Shown here piece after piece: positions 1 to 7,190 of a stretch of DNA of 64,000 bases. The position numbers were made by a program, and so were the translations under genes. Numbering within the stretch: the first letter of the stretch is position 1; every line of letters begins with the position of its first letter. The DNA comes from JAXMCK01 sp046349395 (lineage in GTDB: Bacteria > Pseudomonadota > Alphaproteobacteria > Geminicoccales > Geminicoccaceae), in NCBI GenBank assembly GCA_046349395.1, contig JAXMCK010000005.1, positions 186,001-250,000 of the forward strand, written 5' to 3'. The notes under the pieces were generated by a model, which made no database searches, had not been told where the DNA came from, and saw only the letters and a program-made list of their open reading frames with translations.

Positions 1-658
1 ACACCGCCGCCACCAGCGGATACTCGGCGGATATCGAGGTCTCCTTCTCGATGATCGAGGCCAGCGTCAGCAACTCGGCCGGTGACTTCAGCGGCAGGTC
101 GGGCGGCCGCTTCGCCCAGAGCTGGTCGAGATAAGCCGTCATGTCCTGGCGCATCTGGGCCACGAGGGCCGCTCGGTCCTGGTCGCGGGGGACCATATAG
201 GTGTCGGGCAGGAGCGTGCCCTCGGGCGGTGCCGGGGGCAGCTCGCCCGACAGCACGTCGCTGCCGGCGAGCAGGCCGTAGACCTCGTAGACCGTGAGAC
301 CTTCCGGCACGGTGACGGCGTGCAGCATCACCTGCCCGCGTTCCAGCCGGTCCAGGATGTCGAGCGGCGTCATGCCGGGCTCGATGGCATACTCGCCGGC
401 CTGCAGTCGGCGGTCCTTGCCGGCGATCCGGGCCCCGAGTCGCAGCAGGCGCGGATCCTCGACCGCACCGGCCTCGGCCAGCTTGTCGGCGATGGCGGCG
501 AGCCCGCTGCCCTTGGGGATCGTGACCACCGCCTCGGCGGTCAGCGGGTTGGGCGTGTGCAGCCAATGGTCGAGCCACCACCAGCCGGCGGCAATAGCCC
601 CGCCGGCCAGAAGGGCGAGCAGCAACCCGAAGAGGAGAAGACGTCGGAGAAAGCGCAC
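1..658 (-). CDS. mltG: Endolytic transglycosylase MltG (partial, C-terminus outside window)
   Basis: MltG is an inner-membrane lytic transglycosylase that cuts nascent peptidoglycan strands and helps set glycan length. Reading the minus strand from a GTG at 658 gives an N-terminus with basic residues, one membrane segment (about residues 6-24) and then the YceG/MltG fold: a LysM-like stretch (TIPKGSGLAAIADKL), the GEY element (LQAGEYAIEPGMTP), LLPDTY, and the signature LASIIEKET with the catalytic Glu. About 219 codons are present; the gene runs off the left edge, so the C-terminal third is missing from the window. It starts 13 bp after the fabF stop, the usual alphaproteobacterial arrangement, and is probably transcribed with the fab genes. 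No strong ribosome-binding site is visible before the GTG. Confidence 0.93.
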   Translation of the reverse strand, partial: MRFLRRLLLFGLLLALLAGGAIAAGWWWLDHWLHTPNPLTAEAVVTIPKGSGLAAIADKLAEAGAVEDPRLLRLGARIAGKDRRLQAGEYAIEPGMTPLDILDRLERGQVMLHAVTVPEGLTVYEVYGLLAGSDVLSGELPPAPPEGTLLPDTYMVPRDQDRAALVAQMRQDMTAYLDQLWAKRPPDLPLKSPAELLTLASIIEKETSISAEYPLVAAV

Positions 659-671
659 CGACGTCAGGGGA

Positions 672-1943
672 TCAGAACGCCGCGTCGGGCGCCGTCAGCA
701 CCAGCGTGGCATTGGTCCCGCCGAAGCCGAACGAGTTCGACAGGGCGGCCCGCACCTGGCGCTTCTTCGCCACCTTCGGCACGAGGTCCACGCCCTCGCA
801 CTCCTCCGACGGGTCCTCGAGATTGAGGGTCGGCGGCACGATCTGATCGCGGATGGCGAGAATCGAGAAGATCGCCTCGACGCTGCCGGCGGCACCCAGG
901 AGATGCCCGATCGCCGACTTGGTCGACGACATCGAGATCGTGGCCGCGGCGTTGCCGAAGAGGCGCTTCACGGCACCCAGCTCGATCTCGTCGCCGAGCG
1001 GCGTGCTGGTGCCGTGCGCGTTGACATAGTCGATGTCGGAAGGCTGCAGGCCGGCGCGCTTCAGCGCCATCTTCATCGAGCGGTAGCCGCCGTCGCCGTC
1101 CGGCGTCGGGGCCGTGACATGGTAGGCGTCGCCCGAGAGACCGTAGCCCTTCACCTCGGCGTAGATCTTGGCCCCGCGACGCTTCGCGTGCTCGTACTCT
1201 TCCAGCACGACCACACCCGAGCCCTCGCCCATGACGAACCCGTCGCGGCCCTTGTCCCAGGGTCGCGAGGCGCGCTCGGGCGTCTCGTTGTAGCCGGTCG
1301 AGAGGGCGCGGGCCGCGGCGAAGCCGGCCATGCCGAGACGGCAGACGGCCGCCTCGCAGCCGCCGGCCACCATGACGTCGGCATCGTCCAACGCGATCAG
1401 CCGGGCAGCGTCGCCGATGGCGTGCGCCCCTGTCGAACACGCGGTGACCACCGCGTGGTTCGGGCCCTTGAAGCCGTAGCGGATCGAGACCTGCCCGGAG
1501 GCGAGGTTGATCAGCGAGGCCGGGATGAAGAACGGGCTGATCTTGCGTGGCCCGCTCTTCTCCAGGATCAGCGAGTTCTCGGCGATGGTCTGCAGACCGC
1601 CGATGCCTGAGCCGATGAGCACGCCCGTCCGGTAGCGCTCGTCCTCGGTCTCCGGCTTCCAGCCCGAATCCTCGACGGCATCGACCGCAGCGGCGATGCC
1701 GTAGATGATGAAGTCGTCGTTGCGCCGAAGCTCCTTCGCCTCGATGACGCGGGTCGGGTGGAAGTCACCCTCGCCCTCGCCTCGCGGCACCATGCCGGCG
1801 ACCTTCGCCGGCAGGTCGGAGACATCGAACTGGGTGATCGCCTTCACCCCGGACTGGCCCGAGGTCAACCGGGACCAGACGGTCTCGGTGCCACAGCCAA
1901 GCGGCGTCACGAGCCCGAGCCCGGTGACGACAACACGCCTCAT
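672..1943 (-). CDS. fabF: Beta-ketoacyl-ACP synthase II (FabF)
   Basis: This is the elongating condensing enzyme of type II fatty-acid synthesis; it joins malonyl-ACP to the growing acyl-ACP. The 423 aa protein begins MRRVVVTGLGLVTPLG and has the Cys-His-His triad of KAS II enzymes: the nucleophile in TACSTGAHAIG, the first His in VNAHGTSTPLGD and the second in KSAIGHLLGAAG. It ends in the usual glycine-rich FGFGGTNATLVL. Length is normal for FabF. It lies 48 bp after acpP and just before mltG in the fabD-fabG-acpP-fabF-mltG operon. FabB would differ in these loops, so the FabF call is firm. Confidence 0.97.
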   Translation of the reverse strand: MRRVVVTGLGLVTPLGCGTETVWSRLTSGQSGVKAITQFDVSDLPAKVAGMVPRGEGEGDFHPTRVIEAKELRRNDDFIIYGIAAAVDAVEDSGWKPETEDERYRTGVLIGSGIGGLQTIAENSLILEKSGPRKISPFFIPASLINLASGQVSIRYGFKGPNHAVVTACSTGAHAIGDAARLIALDDADVMVAGGCEAAVCRLGMAGFAAARALSTGYNETPERASRPWDKGRDGFVMGEGSGVVVLEEYEHAKRRGAKIYAEVKGYGLSGDAYHVTAPTPDGDGGYRSMKMALKRAGLQPSDIDYVNAHGTSTPLGDEIELGAVKRLFGNAAATISMSSTKSAIGHLLGAAGSVEAIFSILAIRDQIVPPTLNLEDPSEECEGVDLVPKVAKKRQVRAALSNSFGFGGTNATLVLTAPDAAF

Positions 1944-1991
1944 GCCGATTTCATCCTGCGCTGACGACCGTCCGGACGACCGGAAAGGAGC

Positions 1992-2225
1992 TCAGCTATG
2001 CTCCTTGATGTAGTTCACGGCGTCCTTGACGGTGACGATCTTCTCGGCCGCATCGTCCGGGATCTCGCACCCGAACTCTTCCTCGAAAGCCATCACGAGC
2101 TCGACGGTGTCGAGGCTGTCCGCCCCAAGATCGTCGACGAAGCTGGCGTCCTCGGTCACCTTCGACTCGTCCACGCCAAGATGCTCGACGACGATCTTTT
2201 TGACCCGTTCTGCAACGTCACTCAT
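1992..2225 (-). CDS. acpP: Acyl carrier protein of fatty-acid synthesis (AcpP)
   Basis: This 77 aa acidic protein carries acyl chains on a phosphopantetheine arm. The modification site is the Ser in GADSLDTVELVMAFEEEF, the canonical DSL motif, at about residue 37. It starts MSDVAERVKKIVVEHLGVD and ends YIKEHS, as in other alphaproteobacterial AcpP proteins. It sits between fabG and fabF; the 142 bp gap before it is the largest inside the operon and could hold a separate acpP promoter, as is common for this highly expressed gene, although I did not recognise a clear one. A second, unrelated ACP occurs at 43335-43589. Confidence 0.97.
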   Translation of the reverse strand: MSDVAERVKKIVVEHLGVDESKVTEDASFVDDLGADSLDTVELVMAFEEEFGCEIPDDAAEKIVTVKDAVNYIKEHS

Positions 2226-2367
2226 CGGTCCTCGACTCCGCCTTGTCCGGCTGGTTTGGCTGACGACAACGGACGCCGCGCCGTCTGGATGACGAGGCGA
2301 ACGGCGGCCCGGTATCTACACGAATGGTAATACTTTGCATAGGCACGCGGCCGCGCCGCGTCGACCC

Positions 2368-3099
2368 TCAGATCATGGCCATGCCACCATTTACATGGAG
2401 AGTCTGGCCCGTGACCCACGCCGCATCCGGGCTCGCCAGATAGGCGACCGCGGCGGCGACGTCGGCCGGGGCACCCAGGCGGCCGGCCGGGATGCGCTCG
2501 GTCAGTGCTGCCTTCTGCTTGTCGTCGAGGGCCGCCGTCATGGCGGTCTCGATGAAGCCCGGGGCGACGCAGTTGACGGTGATGCTGCGGCCGGCGACCT
2601 CGGCCGCCATCGCCTTGCTCATGCCGATGAGCCCGGCCTTGGCCGCGGCATAGTTCGCCTGGCCCGGATTGCCGGTGACGCCCACGATCGAGGTGATGTT
2701 GACGATCCGGCCCCAGCGCCGCTTCAGCATGCCCTTGAGCGCCGCGCGAGACAGGCGGAAGGCCGCCGTGAGGTTGGTATCCAGGACCTCCTGCCAGTCC
2801 GCGTCCTTGAGCCGCAGAACCAGCATGTCCCGGGTGATCCCGGCATTGTTGATCAGAATGTCGACCGGGTCGGCCTCGCCGATCAGCTTCTCGGCCGCAC
2901 CATCCTCGGCCAGATCGGCCGTCACGATGCTGCACCGATCGCCCAGACCTTCGGCCACCGCTTCCAGCGCCTCGCGCCGCCGTCCGGCCAGCGCCACGAA
3001 GGCACCCTGCGCGTGCAGCGCCTGCGCCACCGCACCACCGATGCCCCCCGAGGCACCGGTGACGAGCGCACGCCGTCCCGAAAGGTCGAACAGCGCCAT
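2368..3099 (-). CDS. fabG: 3-oxoacyl-ACP reductase (FabG)
   Basis: FabG is the NADPH-dependent reductase of the fatty-acid cycle. The protein has the short-chain dehydrogenase signature: cofactor motif TGASGGIGGA near the start, NNAG, and the Ser-Tyr-Lys active site (NITSIVGVTG, then YAAAKAGL). It ends GGMAMI, typical of FabG. I start it at the ATG at 3099 (MALFDLSGRRALVTG), which leaves 1 bp after the fabD stop; a start 12 nt upstream would overlap fabD and adds only four residues with no family support. At 243 aa the length is standard. It is translated as part of the fab operon. Confidence 0.96.
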   Translation of the reverse strand: MALFDLSGRRALVTGASGGIGGAVAQALHAQGAFVALAGRRREALEAVAEGLGDRCSIVTADLAEDGAAEKLIGEADPVDILINNAGITRDMLVLRLKDADWQEVLDTNLTAAFRLSRAALKGMLKRRWGRIVNITSIVGVTGNPGQANYAAAKAGLIGMSKAMAAEVAGRSITVNCVAPGFIETAMTAALDDKQKAALTERIPAGRLGAPADVAAAVAYLASPDAAWVTGQTLHVNGGMAMI

Positions 3100-3100
3100 C

Positions 3101-4045
3101 TCAGGCCGCACCCGACAGGGCGGCGAGGTCCGCCGGCTCCTGCACGTTCTGCACCGTCGCCCCCTCGACCCCGCGCTTGGCGAGCCCCGAGAGCACCTTG
3201 CCGGCGCCGAACTCGACGACCTTCGTCACACCGAGGCGATGCATGGTCAGCATGCTCTCGCGCCAGCGGACCCGCGCCGTCACCTGCTTCACCAGCAGGT
3301 CCTTGATCGTGCCCGGATCGCGTACCGGCTCGGCCGTCACGTTGGCGATGAGCGTGATCTGCGGTGCGGAAAAATGCGTCCTGGCGATCGCCTCGGCGAG
3401 CTTGTCGGCCGCCGGCTGCATCAGCGCGCAATGGAAGGGGGCCGACACCTGCAGCATGATGCTGCGCTTCGCACCCTTCTCCTTGGCGATCTCCAGCGCC
3501 CGCTCGACCGCACGCTTGTCGCCGGAGACCACGGCCTGACCCTCGCCATTGTCGTTGGCGAGTTCGCAGACACCACCGTCCTCGGCGGCGGCTTGGGCGA
3601 TTTCTTGGGCGACATGGGCCGTGACGCCCAGCAGGGCCGCCATCGCCCCCGCGCCCGGAGCCACGGCGGCCTGCATCGCCTGCCCGCGGAGACGTAGCAG
3701 CCGCGCCGCATCGCCGATCGTCAGGGTGCCTGCCGCCGCCAGCGCCGAATACTCGCCGAGCGAGTGGCCGGCGACATAGTCGACCATCTGGGCCAGCGGC
3801 TTCCCGGTCGCCGCCTCGGCCGCACGCACCGCGGCGAGCGAGGTCGCCATCAGCGCCGGTTGGGCGTTGGCGGTGAGCGTGAGGGTCTCGATCGGGCCGT
3901 CGAAGATCAGAGCCGAGAGCTTCTCGCCCAGCGCCTCGTCGACCTCGTCGAACACGGCCTTGGCCGCCGGGTAGGCGTCGCACAAGGCCCGGCCCATACC
4001 CACGGCCTGGGCACCCTGGCCCGGGAAGACGGCGATCGCGACCAT
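3101..4045 (-). CDS. fabD: Malonyl-CoA:ACP transacylase (FabD)
   Basis: FabD moves the malonyl group from CoA to acyl carrier protein. The 314 aa sequence has FPGQGAQAVGMG at the N-terminus, the nucleophile elbow GHSLGEYSALAAAG, and the catalytic His in VSAPFHCALM, all in the expected order. It is the first gene of the minus-strand fab operon. A good promoter (TTGACA, 16 nt, TAAGAC) lies just upstream at 4098-4125, immediately beside the insertion point of the IS element. There is no sign of truncation by that insertion. Confidence 0.97.
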   Translation of the reverse strand: MVAIAVFPGQGAQAVGMGRALCDAYPAAKAVFDEVDEALGEKLSALIFDGPIETLTLTANAQPALMATSLAAVRAAEAATGKPLAQMVDYVAGHSLGEYSALAAAGTLTIGDAARLLRLRGQAMQAAVAPGAGAMAALLGVTAHVAQEIAQAAAEDGGVCELANDNGEGQAVVSGDKRAVERALEIAKEKGAKRSIMLQVSAPFHCALMQPAADKLAEAIARTHFSAPQITLIANVTAEPVRDPGTIKDLLVKQVTARVRWRESMLTMHRLGVTKVVEFGAGKVLSGLAKRGVEGATVQNVQEPADLAALSGAA

Positions 4046-4097
4046 GCGGACTCGAAGGATCCTGCGGCGGGCAGCGGCGGGGGCTGCGATGCGCGGC

Positions 4098-4125
4098 GTC
4101 TTAAAGCCCGATCCGGCACTGTCAA
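4098..4125 (-). promoter_or_regulatory. Predicted sigma70-type promoter of the fab operon
   Basis: Read on the minus strand, TTGACA at 4125-4120 is followed after 16 nt by TAAGAC at 4103-4098, about 53 nt before the fabD ATG. This is the best promoter in the short stretch left between fabD and the IS element. The 8 bp target duplication of the element overlaps the first bases of the -35 box, so the insertion kept the hexamer intact but replaced everything upstream of it. Inferred from sequence only. Confidence 0.6.
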
Positions 4126-4130
4126 GCGCG
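4123..4130. repeat. Target-site duplication, left copy
   Basis: CAAGCGCG directly abuts the left inverted repeat of the IS1-type element and recurs exactly after the right end at 7141-7148. It overlaps the -35 box of the predicted fabD promoter on the minus strand. Confidence 0.9.
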
Positions 4131-4151
4131 GGTAGTGGGTCAGTTTGAAAT
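4131..4151 (+). repeat. Left terminal inverted repeat of the IS1-type element
   Basis: These 21 bases are the exact reverse complement of 7120-7140; the next base inward no longer pairs. The outermost bases are GGTAGTGGGTCAG. Confidence 0.93.
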
Positions 4152-4206
4152 CACCTGAATATATTCCGTGGTGGAATGTGGTGCGCCCCGACCCCATACT
4201 CCACGC

Positions 4207-4431
4207 ATGACTACGACACGCAAGAAGCGCCCGCGCGATCCCGTCCAGCTCGGCAAGCTCATCGTCGACATCGCGACGGGGCAGACGCCCGACGCCGAAG
4301 ACGATGGGAAAGACGCTGCAGCCGCCGAGCTGGGGCGGAAGGGTGGGGCGGCACGGGCGGAGAGGCTGACAGCCGAAGAACGCCGTGAGATTGCGCGCCG
4401 GGGCGCGGTAAAGCGGTGGGGAGAAGCATAG
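4207..4431 (+). CDS. Small KGG-type basic protein, IS cargo
   Basis: A 74 aa protein starting MTTTRKKRPRDPVQLGK from the ATG at 4207. Its C-terminal half contains GRKGGAARAERLTAEERRE followed by IARRGAVKRW. That motif (KGG, then an Arg/Glu-rich helix and a final basic W) is shared by many small bacterial proteins of unproven function, sometimes labelled RNA- or DNA-binding. The middle is acidic and probably disordered. It is the first gene inside the left end of the IS element and may be expressed from sequence near that end (a TATATT box lies at about 4160). I infer a nucleic-acid-binding accessory role from charge alone. Function is unknown. Confidence 0.72.
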   Translation: MTTTRKKRPRDPVQLGKLIVDIATGQTPDAEDDGKDAAAAELGRKGGAARAERLTAEERREIARRGAVKRWGEA

Positions 4432-4504
4432 CCTCGCGCATAATCTGGGCTTGATTTCCGGAATTAGGTGCGACAAGGTGCGCCGATCGAAGCCGGAGAA
4501 CTTG

Positions 4505-5107
4505 ATGCCCACGCCTGACGAAGCCACGGTCCGCGAAATCTTGATGAAGCGTGACCGCGGGATGCGACTGCGATCCGCCCTCGCCGACGCCTGGAGCGCG
4601 TTCACCTCTAGTTACCCAGATCGGGCGTGGTGGCGTCGCAAGTCGACCCGCGCTGGGCTTGTATGGGAGCACGCCGTCAAGAACGCCGTAGCTGCCTTTG
4701 CCGAAGATGACGACGCACGGCCCGTGCCACATCACGACACGATGTCGTTCGTGTTCGATGACTTAGTGCTTCTGCGGATAAAGAAAGCAAGCATCGAACT
4801 GATGTCGAGCAATGTGCAGACATTCCTTGCCTCTCTCTTCCATGATCACCAAGAAGATCTTTTTGGGTTCTCCGGCTATCATCGGGTTGAGGCCGCGTAT
4901 GTTCTGAATAGGCTAGAGACACAGATGGATTGGATTGGTATCGTAGCAAGAGAGAAGAAGAAAAAGCTCTTTTATTTTGAGCTGAACGATCTTGCCTCTT
5001 CTGCGGAGATGCTGCCGTTTCCGGAAGCCCCTCGGAAGACCGGCGGCGACGTCGCCAAGCTCAGGAAGCCGCCAGAGCCGGCTGAAGGCAAGGGGAGTGA
5101 ATCATGA
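4505..5107 (+). CDS. Protein of unknown function, partner of the XRE/ImmA gene (IS cargo)
   Basis: A 200 aa protein. I choose the ATG at 4505 (MPTPDEATVREILMK) because GGAGA lies 6 nt before it; an in-frame ATG at 4451 lacks this. No signal peptide or membrane segment is seen. The central part (about residues 75-150) alternates hydrophobic strands and helices (SFVFDDLVLLRIKKASIE, then a Phe/His-rich segment and WIGIVAREKKKKLFYF), which looks like one compact domain. The C-terminus is Pro/Lys/Glu-rich and probably flexible. Its stop overlaps the start of the XRE/ImmA gene by ATGA, so the two are translationally coupled and likely work together. I do not recognise the family. By context it could be the toxin or effector of a toxin-antitoxin-like pair. 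GC is clearly lower than in the neighbouring chromosome. Confidence 0.75.
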   Translation: MPTPDEATVREILMKRDRGMRLRSALADAWSAFTSSYPDRAWWRRKSTRAGLVWEHAVKNAVAAFAEDDDARPVPHHDTMSFVFDDLVLLRIKKASIELMSSNVQTFLASLFHDHQEDLFGFSGYHRVEAAYVLNRLETQMDWIGIVAREKKKKLFYFELNDLASSAEMLPFPEAPRKTGGDVAKLRKPPEPAEGKGSES

Positions 5108-6186
5108 ATGCTGAGTTCAACCATGCTCTGCTCAGTCTGGCGCGCCAGTTCCGGGGGCGAAGTCAGACCGATGTGGCCAAAGCAAGCGGGATCAACCAGG
5201 GGCACTACTCTCGGATTGAGAACGGGCTTCTGCCGGACGGCCCCTCGGCCGAGAACGTCGGACGGATTGCCGCCGCCCTCGATTTCCCAGCTTCGTTCTT
5301 CTACCAGCCGGATGCGGTCACTGGCCTGCCTCTTAGCGTGCACCCGATGTACCGCAAGCGGGCCAGTCTGTCGGACCGGGAGCTGAAGCTCATTCACGCC
5401 GAGATAAACATCCGGCTCATGCACGTCCGCCGCTACCTTTCCGCAGTCGAGCTTGAGCCCGAACTTCCTCTGCCGTGGATCGACGTGGATGAAGGCGGCG
5501 GAGCCGAGGAACTTGCGCGCTCGATCCGCCGAGCTTGGATGGTGCCCGACGGACGGATCGAGAACCTGACCGACCTGTGCGAACGGGCAGGGATTGTCGT
5601 GGTGTGGTGCGACTTCGACGCGGCGATCGACGGCGTCGCCATGCGAACTCGCGACCTCCCGCCTTGTGTGTTCCTGAACAGTCGGCGTCCTGCGGACAGG
5701 ATGCGGTTCTCGCTGGCCCACGAACTCGGCCATCTAATCATGCACCGCGTACCGACCGAAGAGATGGAAGCGGAAGCAAACCGCTTTGCGGGCGAATTTC
5801 TTGTGCCGGAAAAGTCTTTCAGGAGCCATGTCATAGGCAATCGCGTAACGCTTGAGTTTCTGGCTCGACAGAAGGCTTACTGGCACACCTCGATGGCCTT
5901 TCTGCTGTACCAAGCAGGCCATCATGGCCTGATCACGAGGCACCAGAGCGAATACCTTTGGAAGCAACTGAGTTCCATGGGTTGGCGGACACGCGAGCCG
6001 GCGGAGACGGACGTGCCCCCCGAGGAGCCGGCGCTCTTCCCGCACATCCTACGGCTGCACTCGGACGATATGGGGTACACGCCCGAGGCCCTCGGTCAAC
6101 TTGTCCACGCTTCGCCTGGCGACGTTCGTCGGCTTTATGGGCGCCACATCTCTCAAGCGCGGCCAAGGCTCGCCATCGTCAAGTGA
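5104..6186 (+). CDS. XRE-family regulator fused to an ImmA/IrrE-type metallopeptidase (IS cargo)
   Basis: This 360 aa protein joins two domains. Residues about 5-62 form an XRE helix-turn-helix (RGRSQTDVAKASGINQGHYS, then RIENG). Residues about 150-270 are a COG2856 peptidase with the zinc motif AHELGHLIMH and a downstream third ligand region EMEAEANRFAGEFLVP. The last 80 residues hold another helical segment ending RLAIVK. Fusions of XRE and ImmA domains are known as repressors or anti-repressors of mobile elements and as predicted antitoxins. The gene overlaps the preceding 200 aa gene by 4 bp, and its stop codon is the first triplet of a 36 bp palindrome that precedes the transposase. I infer that it may control the module, the transposase, or both. 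Confidence 0.88.
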   Translation: MNAEFNHALLSLARQFRGRSQTDVAKASGINQGHYSRIENGLLPDGPSAENVGRIAAALDFPASFFYQPDAVTGLPLSVHPMYRKRASLSDRELKLIHAEINIRLMHVRRYLSAVELEPELPLPWIDVDEGGGAEELARSIRRAWMVPDGRIENLTDLCERAGIVVVWCDFDAAIDGVAMRTRDLPPCVFLNSRRPADRMRFSLAHELGHLIMHRVPTEEMEAEANRFAGEFLVPEKSFRSHVIGNRVTLEFLARQKAYWHTSMAFLLYQAGHHGLITRHQSEYLWKQLSSMGWRTREPAETDVPPEEPALFPHILRLHSDDMGYTPEALGQLVHASPGDVRRLYGRHISQARPRLAIVK

Positions 6187-6219
6187 CCCTTTACGCTTGA
6201 CGCTAAGCATAAAGGGTCA
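6184..6219 (+). promoter_or_regulatory. 15 bp palindrome between cargo and transposase; can hide the transposase RBS
   Basis: The arms 6184-6198 and 6205-6219 are complementary at 14 of 15 positions around a 6 nt loop. The left arm starts with the stop codon of the XRE/ImmA gene; the right arm contains AAAGGG (6211-6216), the only good Shine-Dalgarno sequence for the transposase ATG at 6224 (7 nt spacing). In a transcript entering from the cargo genes the hairpin would mask the ribosome-binding site. As DNA it could also be an operator for the XRE protein, since XRE antitoxins often bind such palindromes. There is no T-run, so an intrinsic terminator is less likely. Confidence 0.6.
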
Positions 6220-6223
6220 TATC

Positions 6224-7120
6224 ATGCGGGGCATGAACAAGCTCCCGACCGAAACTCGCGTCCAGATCCTCGGCCTCATGGTCGAAGGTATGAGCATCCG
6301 GGCCATCGCTCGCCTGACCGGTGCCAGCAAGAACACAGTCGTGAAGTTTCTGCGGGACGCTGGCGAGGCATGCGCTCGCTACCAGGACGAGCACGTGCGC
6401 GGTGTGGCGTGCAAGCGCATCCAGGTTGACGAGATCTGGAGCTTCGTCGGCATGAAGCAGAAGAACATTCCCGCTGAGCGGCGCGGCGAATTCGGCATCG
6501 GCGACGTGTGGACCTGGACGGCGATTGACGCGGACACAAAGCTTGCTGTGACGTGGCTGATGGGCGACCGCTCAGCCGCTACCGCGAAAGAGTTCATGCT
6601 CGATCTGGCAAGCCGCCTCACCACCCGCCCGCAGATCACCAGCGATGGCCACAGCGCCTACCCCGAGGCGGTCGAGGAGGCGTTCGGGTCGGATGTGGAC
6701 TTCGCGCAGTTGCAGAAGGTCTACGCGACGCCGATCGACGGGCAGAAGCGCTACAGCCCACCCGAGTGCGTCGGCTGCAAGCGCGAGGTCGTCGCCGGTA
6801 ACCCCGATCCTGAGCACATCAGCACGAGCTTCGCCGAGCGCGCCAACCTCACTATGCGGATGAGCATGCGGCGGTTCACCCGGCTGACCAATGCATTCAG
6901 CAAGGACGCCGAGAACCACGCCCATGCGATCGCCATTCACTTCATGCACTACAACTTCGCCCGCATTCACCAGACTCTGCGCGTCACCCCGGCCATGGCA
7001 GCCGGCGTCACGACCAAGCTTTGGGAATTGGGCGATATGGTCGCCATGATCGACGAAGCGGCGCCGAAGCCGTCGCCACGCGGACCCTACAAGAAGCGGC
7101 AGGAAATTTTTCCGGCCTAA
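6224..7120 (+). CDS. IS1-family DDE transposase
   Basis: This 298 aa protein (ATG 6224; an in-frame ATG at 6233 is possible) catalyses movement of the element. The N-terminal part has a helix-turn-helix for end binding (EGMSIRAIARLTGASKNTVV). The catalytic acids are visible as IQVDEIWSFVG, then ITSDGHSAYPEAV, and TSFAERANLTMRMSMRRFT near the C-terminus, the last being the Glu segment typical of IS1-type enzymes. Unlike classical IS1, it is a single reading frame with no frameshift. Its stop codon overlaps the first base of the right inverted repeat. It looks complete, so the element may still be active. Confidence 0.9.
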   Translation: MRGMNKLPTETRVQILGLMVEGMSIRAIARLTGASKNTVVKFLRDAGEACARYQDEHVRGVACKRIQVDEIWSFVGMKQKNIPAERRGEFGIGDVWTWTAIDADTKLAVTWLMGDRSAATAKEFMLDLASRLTTRPQITSDGHSAYPEAVEEAFGSDVDFAQLQKVYATPIDGQKRYSPPECVGCKREVVAGNPDPEHISTSFAERANLTMRMSMRRFTRLTNAFSKDAENHAHAIAIHFMHYNFARIHQTLRVTPAMAAGVTTKLWELGDMVAMIDEAAPKPSPRGPYKKRQEIFPA

Positions 7121-7140
7121 TTTCAAACTGACCCACTACC
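7120..7140 (-). repeat. Right terminal inverted repeat of the IS1-type element
   Basis: Exact reverse complement of 4131-4151. It begins at the last base of the transposase stop codon and is followed directly by the second CAAGCGCG target copy. Confidence 0.93.
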
Positions 7141-7148
7141 CAAGCGCG
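7141..7148. repeat. Target-site duplication, right copy
   Basis: CAAGCGCG, identical to 4123-4130, follows the right inverted repeat without a gap. Confidence 0.9.
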
Positions 7149-7155
7149 CACCGAC

Positions 7156-7183
7156 TTGCCCCACGAGGCCCCGTGTGTATAGT
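7156..7183 (+). promoter_or_regulatory. Predicted promoter of rpsF-rpsR-rplI
   Basis: TTGCCC (7156-7161), a 16 nt spacer and TATAGT (7178-7183) form a good sigma70-type promoter about 135 nt before rpsF. It lies only 15 bp from the IS element, which therefore replaced any upstream activating sequence. Confidence 0.6.
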
Positions 7184-7190
7184 GCCGCCT

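Larger units (their letters stand above)
4131..7140 (+). mobile_element. IS1-type insertion sequence with three cargo genes (3,010 bp)
   Basis: The element is bounded by perfect 21 bp terminal inverted repeats (4131-4151 and 7120-7140, outer bases GGTAGTGGGTCAG) and by an 8 bp direct repeat CAAGCGCG at 4123-4130 and 7141-7148. An 8-9 bp duplication is characteristic of the IS1 family, and the DDE transposase at its right end fits that family's single-ORF branch. Between the left end and the transposase are a 74 aa KGG-type protein, a 200 aa protein of unknown function and an XRE/ImmA metallopeptidase, all on the plus strand. The cargo has visibly lower GC and different codon use from the chromosomal genes around it. 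Perfect ends and duplication suggest a recent insertion. Removing the element and one duplication restores a short divergent fabD-rpsF intergenic region. Confidence 0.93.

Noticed and set aside
294..1610. Long plus-strand open frame of 438 codons opposite fabF and mltG
   Set aside because: It is a GC-rich shadow frame; the minus strand encodes unmistakable FabF and MltG with all motifs.
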